64,000 nt of DNA from Uliginosibacterium flavum (GTDB taxonomy: Bacteria > Pseudomonadota > Gammaproteobacteria > Burkholderiales > Rhodocyclaceae): contig NZ_JBEWZI010000009.1 of NCBI RefSeq assembly GCF_040566545.1, positions 1 through 64,000 on the forward strand. Reading direction: 5' to 3'. The notes below the pieces were generated by a model. That model had not been told where the DNA came from, searched no databases, and worked only from the letters and a program-made list of their open reading frames with translations. How positions within the stretch are numbered: the stretch's first letter is position 1; every line of letters starts with the position of its first letter. Of this stretch, positions 48,848 through 57,479 are shown in pieces. The translations under genes were made by a program, and so were the position numbers.

Positions 48848-50095
48848 ATGTTCTCCAGAAAAGATACCCTCTCCCATATTGACCCCGAGCTGTTCGCCGC
48901 GATTACGAGCGAAAACCAGCGCCAGGAAGATCACATCGAGCTGATCGCCTCCGAAAACTACGTCAGCTGCGCCGTCATGGAAGCCCAAGGCTCGCAACTG
49001 ACCAACAAGTACGCCGAAGGCTATCCCGGCAAGCGTTACTACGGCGGCTGTGAATATGTGGACGTGGCCGAGCAGATCGCCATCGACCGCCTCAAAGCCC
49101 TGTTCGGTGCCGACTGCGCCAACGTGCAGCCAAACTCCGGTTCGCAGGCCAACCAGGCCGTGCTGATGGCCTTCGCGAAGCCCGGCGACACCATCATGGG
49201 CATGAGCCTGTCAGAAGGTGGTCACCTCACCCACGGCATGCCGCTGAACATGTCCGGCAAGTGGTTCAACGTCGTCGCTTATGGCCTGGATGCCAAGGAA
49301 GAGATCGACTACGACAAGATGGAAGCGCTGGCCCGCGAGCACAAGCCGAAGATCATCATCGCCGGCGCCTCGGCCTATTCGCTGCGCATCGATTTCGAAC
49401 GTTTTGCCAAGGTCGCCAAGGAAATCGGTGCGATTTTCTGGGTCGACATGGCCCACTACGCCGGCCTGATCGCCGCCGGTTACTACCCGAACCCAGTGCC
49501 GTTTGCCGATGTGGTGACCTCGACCACCCACAAGACCCTGCGTGGCCCGCGCGGCGGCATCATCCTGATGAAGGCCGAACACGAGAAGGCCATCAATTCG
49601 GCAATCTTCCCCGGCCTGCAAGGCGGCCCGCTGATGCACGTGATCGCTGCCAAGGCGGTCGCCTTCAAGGAAGCCGCGACCCCGGAGTTCCGCCGCTATC
49701 AGGAGCAAGTCGTCGCCAACGCCCGCGTCATGGCGCGCGTGCTGAGCGAGCGCGATCTGCGCGTGGTCTCCGGCCGCACCGAAAGCCACGTCTTCCTGCT
49801 CGATCTGCGCAGCAAGAAGATCACCGGCAAGGAAGCCGAAGCCGTGCTGGGCAAGGCGCACATCACGGTCAACAAGAACGGCATCCCGAATGACCCGGAA
49901 AAGCCCTTCGTCACCAGCGGCATCCGCATCGGCAGCCCGGCCATGACTACGCGTGGCTTCACCGAAATCGAAGCCGAACGCGTCGCGCACCTGGTCGCCG
50001 ACGTGCTGGACGCGCCGAACGACGAAGCCGTGCTGGAACGCGTGCGCAATGAAGTGTCCGCGCTGTGCAAGAAGTTCCCGGTTTACGGTGCGTAA
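48848..50095 (+). CDS. glyA: serine hydroxymethyltransferase
   Basis: A PLP enzyme that converts serine and tetrahydrofolate to glycine and methylene-tetrahydrofolate. The 415-residue protein shows IELIASENYVS near 30, NKYAEGYPGKRYYGGCEYVD near 51-70, NVQPNSGSQANQAV near 95, VDMAHYAGLIAAG near 198, and the PLP lysine in VTSTTHKTLRGPRGG near 226. Length is standard. ATG 48848 is preceded by a weak GAGCC leader. The nrdR gene follows after a terminator hairpin, the glyA-nrdR-ribD order common in this class. Confidence 0.97.
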   Translation: MFSRKDTLSHIDPELFAAITSENQRQEDHIELIASENYVSCAVMEAQGSQLTNKYAEGYPGKRYYGGCEYVDVAEQIAIDRLKALFGADCANVQPNSGSQANQAVLMAFAKPGDTIMGMSLSEGGHLTHGMPLNMSGKWFNVVAYGLDAKEEIDYDKMEALAREHKPKIIIAGASAYSLRIDFERFAKVAKEIGAIFWVDMAHYAGLIAAGYYPNPVPFADVVTSTTHKTLRGPRGGIILMKAEHEKAINSAIFPGLQGGPLMHVIAAKAVAFKEAATPEFRRYQEQVVANARVMARVLSERDLRVVSGRTESHVFLLDLRSKKITGKEAEAVLGKAHITVNKNGIPNDPEKPFVTSGIRIGSPAMTTRGFTEIEAERVAHLVADVLDAPNDEAVLERVRNEVSALCKKFPVYGA

Positions 50096-50126
50096 TCCCG
50101 ACAAAGGATAAGCAGTGCAAAACCTG

Positions 50127-50177
50127 ACGCGGCCGAAGTCTGAAACGGAATATTCCCGAACAGACCGGCCGCGTTTT
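50127..50177 (+). terminator. long-stem terminator after glyA
   Basis: GACGCGGCCGAAGTCTG...CAGACCGGCCGCG TTTTTAT folds into a long stem ending in a T-run, 32 bases after the glyA stop. Confidence 0.75.
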
Positions 50178-50212
50178 TATTTGGCAGGCCCACCCCAGCA
50201 GGAGCAAGCGCC

Positions 50213-50692
50213 ATGAAATGCCCGTTTTGCAATGCTGAATCCACCCAGGTCACCGACACCCGGGAAAACGACGAAGGCGACATCATCCGCCGCCGCCGCC
50301 GCTGTAACGATTGCGACAAACGCTTCACCACCTACGAACGCATCGAACTGAAGATGCCGCAGGTCGTGAAGAAGAATGGCAGCCGCGCCGAATATGAGCG
50401 CGAGAAACTCCTCGGCAGCATGCGCCTGTCGCTGCGCAAACGCCCGGTCACCGTAGAAAGCGTGGAAGCCGCGCTGGACCGGATCGAAAGCAAACTGCTG
50501 GCGCTGGGCGAGCGCGAAATTCCCAGTGAAAAACTTGGCGAACTGGTGATGCGCGAGCTGAAGAAGCTCGACAAGGTCGCCTACATCCGCTTTGCTTCGG
50601 TATATCGCAATTTCGAAGACGCCGAAGAGTTTTCCGACGCGATCCGCGAAGTTAGCCCCCATCCACGCGCCAAACCTCGCAGCAAGAGCTAG
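50213..50692 (+). CDS. nrdR: transcriptional repressor NrdR
   Basis: A zinc- and nucleotide-binding repressor of ribonucleotide reductase genes. The 159-residue protein has the zinc ribbon CPFC (3-6) and CNDC (31-34) with RRRRRCNDC and ERIELKMPQVVKKNG, then an ATP-cone (about 49-139, REKLLGSMRLSLRKRPV). A pair of matching NrdR boxes lies in front of nrdJ at 23921-23963, so its target is visible in this window. It sits between glyA and ribD, the usual place. Confidence 0.96.
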   Translation: MKCPFCNAESTQVTDTRENDEGDIIRRRRRCNDCDKRFTTYERIELKMPQVVKKNGSRAEYEREKLLGSMRLSLRKRPVTVESVEAALDRIESKLLALGEREIPSEKLGELVMRELKKLDKVAYIRFASVYRNFEDAEEFSDAIREVSPHPRAKPRSKS

Positions 50693-50736
50693 CATTCTGC
50701 TTTACAAACTCTTGCGAGCAAGGCGCTCGTGGTTTT

Positions 50737-50791
50737 GTAGGGCGGACTTCAATCCGCCACCACGCTCGGCGTGCGACTGAAGTCGCACCCA
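50737..50791. repeat. BIME: two REP hairpins with GTAG foot
   Basis: GTAGGGCGGACTTCAATCCGCC (first hairpin) and GTGCGACTGAAGTCGCAC (second), then CCAC. This is the same unit as 60838-60894. It lies in the nrdR-ribD gap, which holds nothing else recognisable. Confidence 0.7.
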
Positions 50792-50927
50792 CGAACTCAT
50801 TCGGAAGGCCGCAGCAGCTTCAATCTACTCGCAACTACTACACCATGGGCGCCAGCGCATCGAAATGCGCGACGCTTATCCACCCTACAAGTTCGGCTCA
50901 AGTCTCTCTTCGCAGGAGCAAATGACC

Positions 50928-52031
50928 ATGTTCTACCCCTTCGACGAAACGCACATGGCCCGCGCGCTGGCGCTGGCCGAACGCGGTCTGAACACGACCA
51001 TGCCCAACCCGCGCGTCGGCTGTGTGATCGTGCGCGATGAGCAAATCGTCGGCGAAGGCTGGCACATCCGCGCTGGCGAGCCGCATGCTGAAGTGCACGC
51101 TCTGCACGCTGCCGGGCCGCTCGCACACGGTGCCACGGCCTACGTCACGTTGGAGCCCTGCTCGCATTTCGGCCGCACCCCGCCCTGCAGCGACGCGCTG
51201 ATCCAGGCCGGCCTCAAGCGTGTGGTAGTTGCCATGCAGGACCCGAACCCTCTGGTCGCCGGACGGGGGCTGTGCCGTTTGCGCGAAGCCGGTATCGAAG
51301 TCGTCTGCGGCGTGCTTGAAGCCCGTGCGCGCAGTCTCAACGAAGGTTTCATCTCGCGGATGGAGCGCGGCCGGCCTTGGCTGCGCATCAAATCCGCCGC
51401 TTCGCTGGATGGGCGCACCGCGCTCGCCAACGGCCAGAGCCAATGGATCACCAGCGATGCTGCCCGCGCCGACGCCCAACACTGGCGCGCGCGCTCCTGC
51501 GCCATCCTGACCGGCATCGGCACCGTGCTGGCCGACAACCCGCGCCTGACCGTGCGCGGCATCGCCTGCGAACGCCAGCCGCTACGCGTGATCGTCGACA
51601 GCCAGTTACGTACGCCGCTGGACGCCGCCGTGCTCGATGCCGGTCACGCCCTGATCGCCACCGCGGTCACAGATGCAGCGCGCTTTGAGCCTTACCGCAA
51701 GCTTGGCGTGGATGTCGTCAGCCTGCCCGACGCAGAAGGCCTGGTCGATCTACCGCGCCTGATGCAGGAACTTGGCCAGCGCGGCCTCAATGAAGTCCTT
51801 ACGGAAGCCGGCCCGCTGCTCAATGGCGCGCTGATTGCCGCTGGTTGCGCCGATGCCCTGCTGCTGTATCTGGCCCCCAGCCTGCTCGGCAACGGCGCGC
51901 GCGGCATGTTTGCCCTGCCCGAAATGGACAGTCTGCAACAGCGCCAGCAACTCCACATTCAGGAAATCAGCCCGGTCGGCAGCGATCTGCGCATCCTCGC
52001 GCAATTCTGGCGACGCCAAGTAGCGGCCTGA
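50928..52031 (+). CDS. ribD: bifunctional riboflavin biosynthesis deaminase/reductase
   Basis: RibD deaminates and then reduces the pyrimidine intermediate of riboflavin synthesis. The 367-residue protein has the cytidine-deaminase zinc site HAEVHAL (His, catalytic Glu) near 49 and PCSHFGRTPPC near 74, then the NADPH reductase domain from about 146 (RPWLRIKSAASLDGRTAL, ITGIGTVLADNPRLTVR, EVLTEAGPLLNGALI). I start at ATG 50928, nine bases from AGGAG; ATG 50922 is too close to it. The stop codon TGA is the first triplet of a palindromic repeat. No FMN riboswitch is seen. Confidence 0.95.
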   Translation: MFYPFDETHMARALALAERGLNTTMPNPRVGCVIVRDEQIVGEGWHIRAGEPHAEVHALHAAGPLAHGATAYVTLEPCSHFGRTPPCSDALIQAGLKRVVVAMQDPNPLVAGRGLCRLREAGIEVVCGVLEARARSLNEGFISRMERGRPWLRIKSAASLDGRTALANGQSQWITSDAARADAQHWRARSCAILTGIGTVLADNPRLTVRGIACERQPLRVIVDSQLRTPLDAAVLDAGHALIATAVTDAARFEPYRKLGVDVVSLPDAEGLVDLPRLMQELGQRGLNEVLTEAGPLLNGALIAAGCADALLLYLAPSLLGNGARGMFALPEMDSLQQRQQLHIQEISPVGSDLRILAQFWRRQVAA

Positions 52032-52099
52032 AGAGCCGCACAGGACGGACCTGTGCGGGCAGGCAGACTGAAGAAGCTTGCTGGGTGCGGCTCTTCAGG
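52029..52099. repeat. TGAAGAGCC-family palindromic repeat, best copy
   Basis: TGAAGAGCCGCACAGGACGG, ACCTGTGCGGGCAGGCAGAC, TGAAGAAGCTTGCTGGGTGC, GGCTCTTCAGG: 71 bases with exact pairing of TGAAGAGCCGCA and GCGGCTCTTCA. It supplies the ribD stop codon. Confidence 0.85.
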
Positions 52100-52108
52100 C
52101 ATCTCTTA

Positions 52109-52212
52109 TTCCAATTCCAGATAGAAACGATACTTTGTTGACGTCGCCTTGCCGTGCCATAGCACTGTCTGCGGCTCATCTTCGCGTCTGGTCTCTATCT
52201 GAAAGTGGAGTT
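52109..52212. repeat. MITE-like element, copy 1
   Basis: TTCCAATTCCAGATAGAAAC...GATACTTTGTTGAC at the left and TCTCTATCTGAAAG at the right, inverted ends. The unit recurs at 61483-61572. It encodes no protein. Confidence 0.75.
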
Positions 52213-52315
52213 ACAAACAACATTCCTGCCGTTTTATCAAACCTCACAAGTCCGCCATGCCACACAGCGGAATCCGTGACGGCAAGTGCAACTTCAGCCG
52301 TGCAACGCGGCCGTC

Positions 52316-52333
52316 GTGCGACTGAAGTCGCAC
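52316..52333. repeat. single REP hairpin
   Basis: GTGCGACTGAAGTCGCAC, identical to the second hairpin of the 50737 BIME, without a clear GTAG foot. It lies in the 408-base gap before coxB, otherwise AT-rich leader with no gene. Confidence 0.5.
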
Positions 52334-52620
52334 CTGAAGCTCGGCAACGCGGCTATAAACTTCAACACGCAGAGTCAGAAAATTTTTCAATATTCTCAAG
52401 CAATTTCGCACCAAACCTGACTTCACACGACTATGAAATAATCATTCAAAAAATACCCGCATTCTAAATAGCGGTTATTCAAACACTCTGGTTAACCCTA
52501 TTCCCACAATATTAATCATGGGTATTAAATCCTAGCCCGCATCGCCCATTCCTACTGCCTTTCAAGCAAACGCACCACAAAATAAAAACCCGGTGCTACC
52601 ATGCGCTGATTATTAAAAAA

Positions 52621-53790
52621 GTGGCGGGAGACAAATTGAAAGCCCTAAATCACCCCAGCTGGCGCATTGTTAATATTTACCACGGCATTCGCGCCATACC
52701 CGCTTTTATAATCGGGTTAATTCCAACGTGGGCGCATGCGGAATTCGGTCTGAATCTTCACGCCCCGGCCTCCGGTCTGGCGCAGGATATTTATGACCTG
52801 CACACCGTGATTCTGTGGATCTGCCTGGCGATTTTCATCGCCGTATTCGTTCCGATGTTTTTCGCGCTGATCAGGCACCGGAAATCCAGAGGGCATCAGG
52901 CCGCGACCTTCCACGACAACCTCTGGGTTGAAATCATCTGGACCATCATTCCGGTACTGATCCTGCTCGCGATGGCCTGGCCGGCCACCAAGCTGGTGGT
53001 GTCGATGAAAGACACCAGCAAGGAAGACCTGACCATCAAGGTCACCGGGCATCAGTGGAAGTGGGAATACGAGTATCTGGGCGAGAACATCCGCTTCATG
53101 AGCAATTCCTCGACCCCGAAAGAGCAGATCGACGGCGCGCAGCCCAAGGGAGAAAATTACCTCCTCGAAGTTGACCGTCCGCTGGTGGTGCCAGCCGGCA
53201 AGAAAATCCGTCTGGTGATGACCTCCAGCGATGTTATCCACGCCTGGTGGGTACCGGCCTTTGGTATCAAGCAGGATGCCGTGCCGGGCTTTATCCGCGA
53301 CGCTTGGTTCAAGGCCGACGCCCCGGGCATTTACCGCGGCCAGTGTGCGGAATTGTGCGGCGTGGGCCACGGTTTCATGCCGGTCGTGGTCGAAGTCGTG
53401 ACGCCGGAGCAGTTCGCCACTTGGCAACAGCAACAGAAGACCCTGGTGGCAGCCGCCAGCGCCAACGCCGGCAAGACCTACGAGTTGGCGGAGCTGAAAG
53501 CCCTAGGCGAAAAGGTTTACGCCACGAATTGCATGGCCTGCCACCAGCCGACCGGCATGGGCATCCCCGGCGCATTCCCGGCACTCAGCGGCTCAGAGTT
53601 GATTGCCGCAGGCAAGGCGGAGCATATCGACATCATCCTCAACGGCAAGCCGGGAACGGCCATGGCCGCCTTTGGCAAGCAGTTGTCGGATCTTGATCTC
53701 GCTGCGGTCATCACTTATGAACGCAATAGCTGGGACAACAAGCTCGGCGATGTTGTGCAGCCAGCCGACGTCACCGCACGGCGCAAGTAG
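52621..53790 (+). CDS. coxB: cytochrome c oxidase subunit II with fused cytochrome c domain
   Basis: Holds the CuA electron-entry site of the terminal oxidase. The 389-residue protein has a signal-like N terminus (to PTWAHA), two membrane helices near 60-85 and 102-122, a CuA domain with CAELCGVGHGFM near 242-253 (both Cys, His, Met), HQWKWEYEY, and a C-terminal cytochrome c domain with NCMACHQ near 303, so it is of the caa3 type. The frame opens at GTG 52621, but TTG 52636 has a better GGGAG and would remove five residues. First gene of the oxidase cluster. Confidence 0.95.
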   Translation: MAGDKLKALNHPSWRIVNIYHGIRAIPAFIIGLIPTWAHAEFGLNLHAPASGLAQDIYDLHTVILWICLAIFIAVFVPMFFALIRHRKSRGHQAATFHDNLWVEIIWTIIPVLILLAMAWPATKLVVSMKDTSKEDLTIKVTGHQWKWEYEYLGENIRFMSNSSTPKEQIDGAQPKGENYLLEVDRPLVVPAGKKIRLVMTSSDVIHAWWVPAFGIKQDAVPGFIRDAWFKADAPGIYRGQCAELCGVGHGFMPVVVEVVTPEQFATWQQQQKTLVAAASANAGKTYELAELKALGEKVYATNCMACHQPTGMGIPGAFPALSGSELIAAGKAEHIDIILNGKPGTAMAAFGKQLSDLDLAAVITYERNSWDNKLGDVVQPADVTARRK

Positions 53791-53804
53791 CCAGGAGTCT
53801 GTAA

Positions 53805-55391
53805 ATGAATACCACGACCGTAAATGACACCGCCGGGCACCACGACGAACACGGCGCCCCGCCAGGCATCATGCGCTGGCTGACCAGCACCAACCACAAG
53901 GATATCGGCTCGTTGTACCTGTGGTTCAGCCTGTTCATGTTCTTCTTCGCCGGTGCGCTGGCCATGCTGATCCGCGCCGAATTGTTTCAGCCCGGCTTGC
54001 AATTGTTCCAGCCTGGTGTGTTCAACCAGCTGACGACCATGCATGGCCTGATCATGATTTTCGGCGCGATCATGCCGGCGCTGGTCGGCTTCGCCAACTG
54101 GCAACTGCCGCTGATGATCGGCGCCTCGGACATGGCTTTTCCACGGCTGAACAACTGGAGCTTCTGGCTCCTGCCGGCAGCGGGCATCCTGCTCATCGCG
54201 ACATTTTTCGTCCCGGGCGGCGCCATTGCCGGCGGCTGGACGATGTACCCGCCGCTGTTCATGCAGGGTGGCATCGCCTACGACATGTCGATAATGGCCA
54301 TACACATCCTCGGCATCTCGTCGATCATGGGCGCGATCAACATCATCGTCACCATCCTCAATATGCGTGCGCCGGGCATGGGGCTGATGAAAATGCCCTT
54401 GTTCGTATGGACCTGGCTGATCACCGCCTTCCTGCTGGTCGCTGTGATGCCGGTGCTGGCCTGCGCCATCACCATGCTGCTGACGGACCGCAATTTCGGC
54501 ACGCACTTCTTCGACGCAGCCGCGGGCGGCGATGCGGTCATGTATCAGCACATCTTCTGGTTCTTCGGCCATCCCGAGGTGTACATCATGATTCTGCCGG
54601 CCTTCGGCATTGTCTCGACCATCATCCCGGCCTTCGCGCGCAAGCCGCTGTTCGGCTATGTGTCGATGGTTTATGCCGTAGCCTCGATTGCCTTCCTGTC
54701 CTTCATCGTGTGGGCGCACCACATGTTCACCACGGGCATGCCGGTCGCCGGGCAGCTGTTCTTCATGTACACGACCATGTTGATCGCCATTCCAACGGGA
54801 GTGAAGGTCTTCAACTGGGTAGCCACCCTGTGGCGCGGCTCGATCACTTTCGAAACGCCGATGCTGTTTTCGCTGGCCTTTGTCTTCCTGTTCGCCATCG
54901 GCGGATTCAGCGGCATGGTGCTGGCGCTGGTGCCGGTCGATATCCAGCTGCAAGACACCTACTACGTGGTCGCCCACTTCCATTACGTGCTGTTTTCCGG
55001 CTCGGCGATGGCGATCATGGGCGGCGTGTACTACTGGTTGCCGAAGTGGACAGGGCATATGTACAACGAGAAGCTGGGCAAGCTGCATTTCTGGCTGACC
55101 GCCATCGCCTTCAACATCACCTTCTTCCCGATGCACTTTCTCGGTCTGGCCGGCATGCCGCGGCGCATTCCTGACTACGCCCTGCAGTTTGCCGAGTTCA
55201 ACATGATCTCGAGTCTGGGTGGCTTCCTGCTCGGCGCCAGCCAGCTGCTCTTCCTCTACATCGTGATCAAGTGCGTACGCGGTGGTACACCCGCCGGTAA
55301 TCGGCCGTGGGACGGCGCCGACACGCTGGAGTGGACGCAGACCTCACCGCCGCCTTACCACTCCTTCGTTACCCCGCCGCTCGTGAAGTAG
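53805..55391 (+). CDS. coxA: cytochrome c oxidase subunit I
   Basis: The catalytic heme a / heme a3-CuB subunit. The 528-residue protein has twelve hydrophobic helices. Key ligands: HGLIMIFGA near 77, HPEVYI near 252 (CuB His with the cross-linked Tyr), HHMFTTG near 305 (two CuB His), and HYVLFSGSAMAI near 390, with the heme a3 and heme a His. AGGAG precedes the ATG. It follows coxB by 14 bases; coxC follows. Confidence 0.97.
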   Translation: MNTTTVNDTAGHHDEHGAPPGIMRWLTSTNHKDIGSLYLWFSLFMFFFAGALAMLIRAELFQPGLQLFQPGVFNQLTTMHGLIMIFGAIMPALVGFANWQLPLMIGASDMAFPRLNNWSFWLLPAAGILLIATFFVPGGAIAGGWTMYPPLFMQGGIAYDMSIMAIHILGISSIMGAINIIVTILNMRAPGMGLMKMPLFVWTWLITAFLLVAVMPVLACAITMLLTDRNFGTHFFDAAAGGDAVMYQHIFWFFGHPEVYIMILPAFGIVSTIIPAFARKPLFGYVSMVYAVASIAFLSFIVWAHHMFTTGMPVAGQLFFMYTTMLIAIPTGVKVFNWVATLWRGSITFETPMLFSLAFVFLFAIGGFSGMVLALVPVDIQLQDTYYVVAHFHYVLFSGSAMAIMGGVYYWLPKWTGHMYNEKLGKLHFWLTAIAFNITFFPMHFLGLAGMPRRIPDYALQFAEFNMISSLGGFLLGASQLLFLYIVIKCVRGGTPAGNRPWDGADTLEWTQTSPPPYHSFVTPPLVK

Positions 55392-55406
55392 GCAAAGGAA
55401 AACACC

Positions 55407-56249
55407 ATGCACGCACACGCCAACAAAGATGTTTATTACGTTCCGCCACCCTCGATCTGGCCGCTGGTGGGCTCGGTCGCCCTGTTGACCTTGGCCGTCG
55501 GCTTCGTTCTGCATCTCAACAAAATGCCCGCCGGCCCGTATGTCATGGCGCTTGGCGCCGGAATCCTGCTGACCATGCTCTTCGGCTGGTTTGGCGCCGT
55601 GATCAAGGAAAGTCTGGCCGGAAAATATTCGGCTCAGGTCGACCGATCCTTCCGCTGGGGCATGGTGTGGTTCATTTTTTCCGAGCTGCTGTTCTTCACC
55701 GGCTTTTTCGGGGCGCTGTTTTACGCGCGCACCATCGCCGGCCCTTCGCTTGAAGATTCGCAAATGCTCTGGCCGGGCTTCACCGCGAGCTGGCCAACGG
55801 CCGGCCCCGGCGCCCCCGCCGGCGCGACCATCTCACCGGTCGATCCCTGGGGCCTGCCGGCGCTCAACACGCTGATCCTGCTGCTATCCGGCGCTACGGT
55901 GACCTGGGCGCACTGGGGGCTGCAGAAGAACAAACAGCTCCAGCTCAAGCTGGGCCTGGCAGTGACGATTGCACTCGGCATTCTGTTCATTTCATTGCAG
56001 ATCCACGAATACGCCGAGGCGGCCTTCACCATCCGCGACGGAATTTACGGCGCCACCTTCTACATGCTGACCGGCTTTCATGGTTTTCACGTGATCCTTG
56101 GCACAGTCATGCTCGGCGTGATTTTCGTTCGCGCGCTCGCCGGCCACTTCACGCCGGAACGGCATTTTGCCTTTGAAGCCGTGGCCTGGTACTGGCATTT
56201 CGTCGACGTCATCTGGCTTTTGCTGTTCGTTTTTGTATATTGGGTTTAA
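55407..56249 (+). CDS. coxC: cytochrome c oxidase subunit III
   Basis: A 280-residue, seven-helix subunit that stabilises the oxidase core. Family blocks: YYVPPPSIWPLVGS at the start, GMVWFIFSELLFFTGFFGALFYAR near 90, GATVTWAHWGL near 165, and GFHGFHVILG plus WYWHFVDVIWLLLFVFVYW at the end. It is the third gene of the cluster, 15 bases after coxA; the small membrane gene behind it starts within 12 bases. Confidence 0.96.
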   Translation: MHAHANKDVYYVPPPSIWPLVGSVALLTLAVGFVLHLNKMPAGPYVMALGAGILLTMLFGWFGAVIKESLAGKYSAQVDRSFRWGMVWFIFSELLFFTGFFGALFYARTIAGPSLEDSQMLWPGFTASWPTAGPGAPAGATISPVDPWGLPALNTLILLLSGATVTWAHWGLQKNKQLQLKLGLAVTIALGILFISLQIHEYAEAAFTIRDGIYGATFYMLTGFHGFHVILGTVMLGVIFVRALAGHFTPERHFAFEAVAWYWHFVDVIWLLLFVFVYWV

Positions 56250-56261
56250 GGAGCAAGCATC

Positions 56262-56519
56262 TTGAGCCTGCATAACCGTTACATGATTGCCATCAGCGCC
56301 CTGTTTGCCGTGGTGTTTGTGATCATGATTTTTTCGATGATCAAACACCGCAGGGCCTGCGTGCGCTCGGCCAGTAAAGTCGTCGGCACGACAGGCGCGG
56401 TGCAATGGTTCTGGGCGCTGCTGCCACTGGCAATCCTCGGCTACATCAATTTCTCGCTGATCGACACCGACTCGGGCGATCACCCGCCCGCAAAAACCCC
56501 ACAGTACGCACACCGATGA
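56262..56519 (+). CDS. small two-helix membrane protein in the oxidase cluster
   Basis: An 85-residue protein starting at TTG 56262 behind a strong AAGGAG. Two helices (AISALFAVVFVIMIFSMI; AVQWFWALLPLAILGYINFSLI) with a basic loop between (KHRRACVRSASKVVG). The layout and VQWFWALLPLAIL resemble the transmembrane part of oxidase subunit II without its CuA domain. It may be an extra small subunit or an assembly helper. Its end overlaps the next gene (ATGA). Confidence 0.7.
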   Translation: MSLHNRYMIAISALFAVVFVIMIFSMIKHRRACVRSASKVVGTTGAVQWFWALLPLAILGYINFSLIDTDSGDHPPAKTPQYAHR

Positions 56520-56644
56520 GCGCCCCGAAAACCCCTGCTGCAGCCGAGCTGGAACGTCGCCACGCAGCCAATAAACGCGTCGGCTGGAGCCTTGCGGCTC
56601 TCGCACTGGCGATCTTTCTCTTCTCGATGTTCCTGAGAAGTTGA
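56516..56644 (+). CDS. cytochrome oxidase small assembly protein
   Basis: A 42-residue protein with one helix (RVGWSLAALALAIFLFSMFL) after a charged start. Its ATG overlaps the previous stop in ATGA, and ctaG begins four bases after its own stop. Size, single helix and place directly before ctaG match the small assembly protein found in this position in other betaproteobacteria. Confidence 0.8.
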   Translation: MSAPKTPAAAELERRHAANKRVGWSLAALALAIFLFSMFLRS

Positions 56645-56648
56645 TGTA

Positions 56649-57263
56649 ATGAACGACCCAAGCATTGATGGCCCGACACCGGTACGCAGTCACCGCGCCT
56701 TGCTGATCAAGCTACTGGCAATCGTCGTGGGCTTCTTCGGCTTCGGCTTTGCACTGGTGCCCTTGTACGACGCGCTATGCATTGCCACCGGCCTGAATGG
56801 CAAGACCGCCAGCGTGACCAGCACGCTGGGTAACGGGGGCCTCAGCCAGCCGCAATCAGCCGCGCCTTCACGCATTGATCGCAAGCGGATCGTGACGGTC
56901 GAGTTCACCGGCACCGTGATGCCCGGCCTGCCCTGGGAGATGCAGCCACTGACCGCAAAGCTCGATCTGCATCCGGGCGAGCTGCATCTGGCCATGTTCC
57001 GCGTGCGCAACAACTCTTACAAAACGATTATCGGCCAGGCCATTCCCAGCGTATCGCCCGGTCTGGCGGCGCAGCACTTTCAGAAGCTAGATTGTTTCTG
57101 TTTTGCGCAACAGAGTCTGGCGCCGGGAGAAACGAAGGACTTGCCGCTGAGTTTCATCGTCAAGCCGGAAATCGATAAGGACATCCGCACGATCACCCTG
57201 GCCTATGCTTTCTTCAATACCGCCGACCCGAAATCGGCGACAAAAAGCCTGCTGACACGCTGA
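56649..57263 (+). CDS. ctaG: cytochrome c oxidase assembly protein CtaG/Cox11
   Basis: Delivers copper to CuB of subunit I. The 204-residue protein has one N-terminal helix (LLIKLLAIVVGFFGFGFALVPLYDALC) and a periplasmic domain with the copper motif CFCFAQQ near 149 and the conserved LPLSFIVKPEIDKDI and ITLAYAFF. It is anchored with its domain in the periplasm. A convergent small gene lies just beyond its end. Confidence 0.95.
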   Translation: MNDPSIDGPTPVRSHRALLIKLLAIVVGFFGFGFALVPLYDALCIATGLNGKTASVTSTLGNGGLSQPQSAAPSRIDRKRIVTVEFTGTVMPGLPWEMQPLTAKLDLHPGELHLAMFRVRNNSYKTIIGQAIPSVSPGLAAQHFQKLDCFCFAQQSLAPGETKDLPLSFIVKPEIDKDIRTITLAYAFFNTADPKSATKSLLTR

Positions 57264-57281
57264 TAAATGCGCCACTTTCCT

Positions 57282-57479
57282 TTACAAACTATGGCTGGAA
57301 ATCAGTCCAAATTTATAGCCCAGCATCAGCATCGCAAACAGGGCTATCGACAGACCGATACGCAGGGTCAAGGCTTTCACGGCACGATCACCGCCTTGCC
57401 CTCGGCACAGGAAAAACAGCCCCGAAAACAGGCTGCCGATCACGCCAAGCAACATGAGAATGATGACGAGCTTGAACAT
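57282..57479 (-). CDS. DUF2909 twin transmembrane protein
   Basis: A 65-residue protein with two helices (LVIILMLLGVIGSLFSGLFFL and ALTLRIGLSIALFAMLMLGY) joined by a basic loop CRGQGGDRAVK, which is the DUF2909 pattern. On the minus strand, CGGAG lies before its ATG. It is read against the oxidase genes, an arrangement I know from other betaproteobacteria, and its ATG overlaps the SURF1 start on the other strand. No function is established. Confidence 0.85.
   Translation of the reverse strand: MFKLVIILMLLGVIGSLFSGLFFLCRGQGGDRAVKALTLRIGLSIALFAMLMLGYKFGLISSHSL

Noticed and set aside
50693..50927. FMN riboswitch upstream of ribD
   Set aside because: None of the conserved RFN-element blocks is present; the gap holds a BIME and plain leader.
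53715..55136. A 473-codon open frame opposite coxA
   Set aside because: An antisense shadow; extreme His/Gln/Arg composition from reverse complement of membrane-helix codons.
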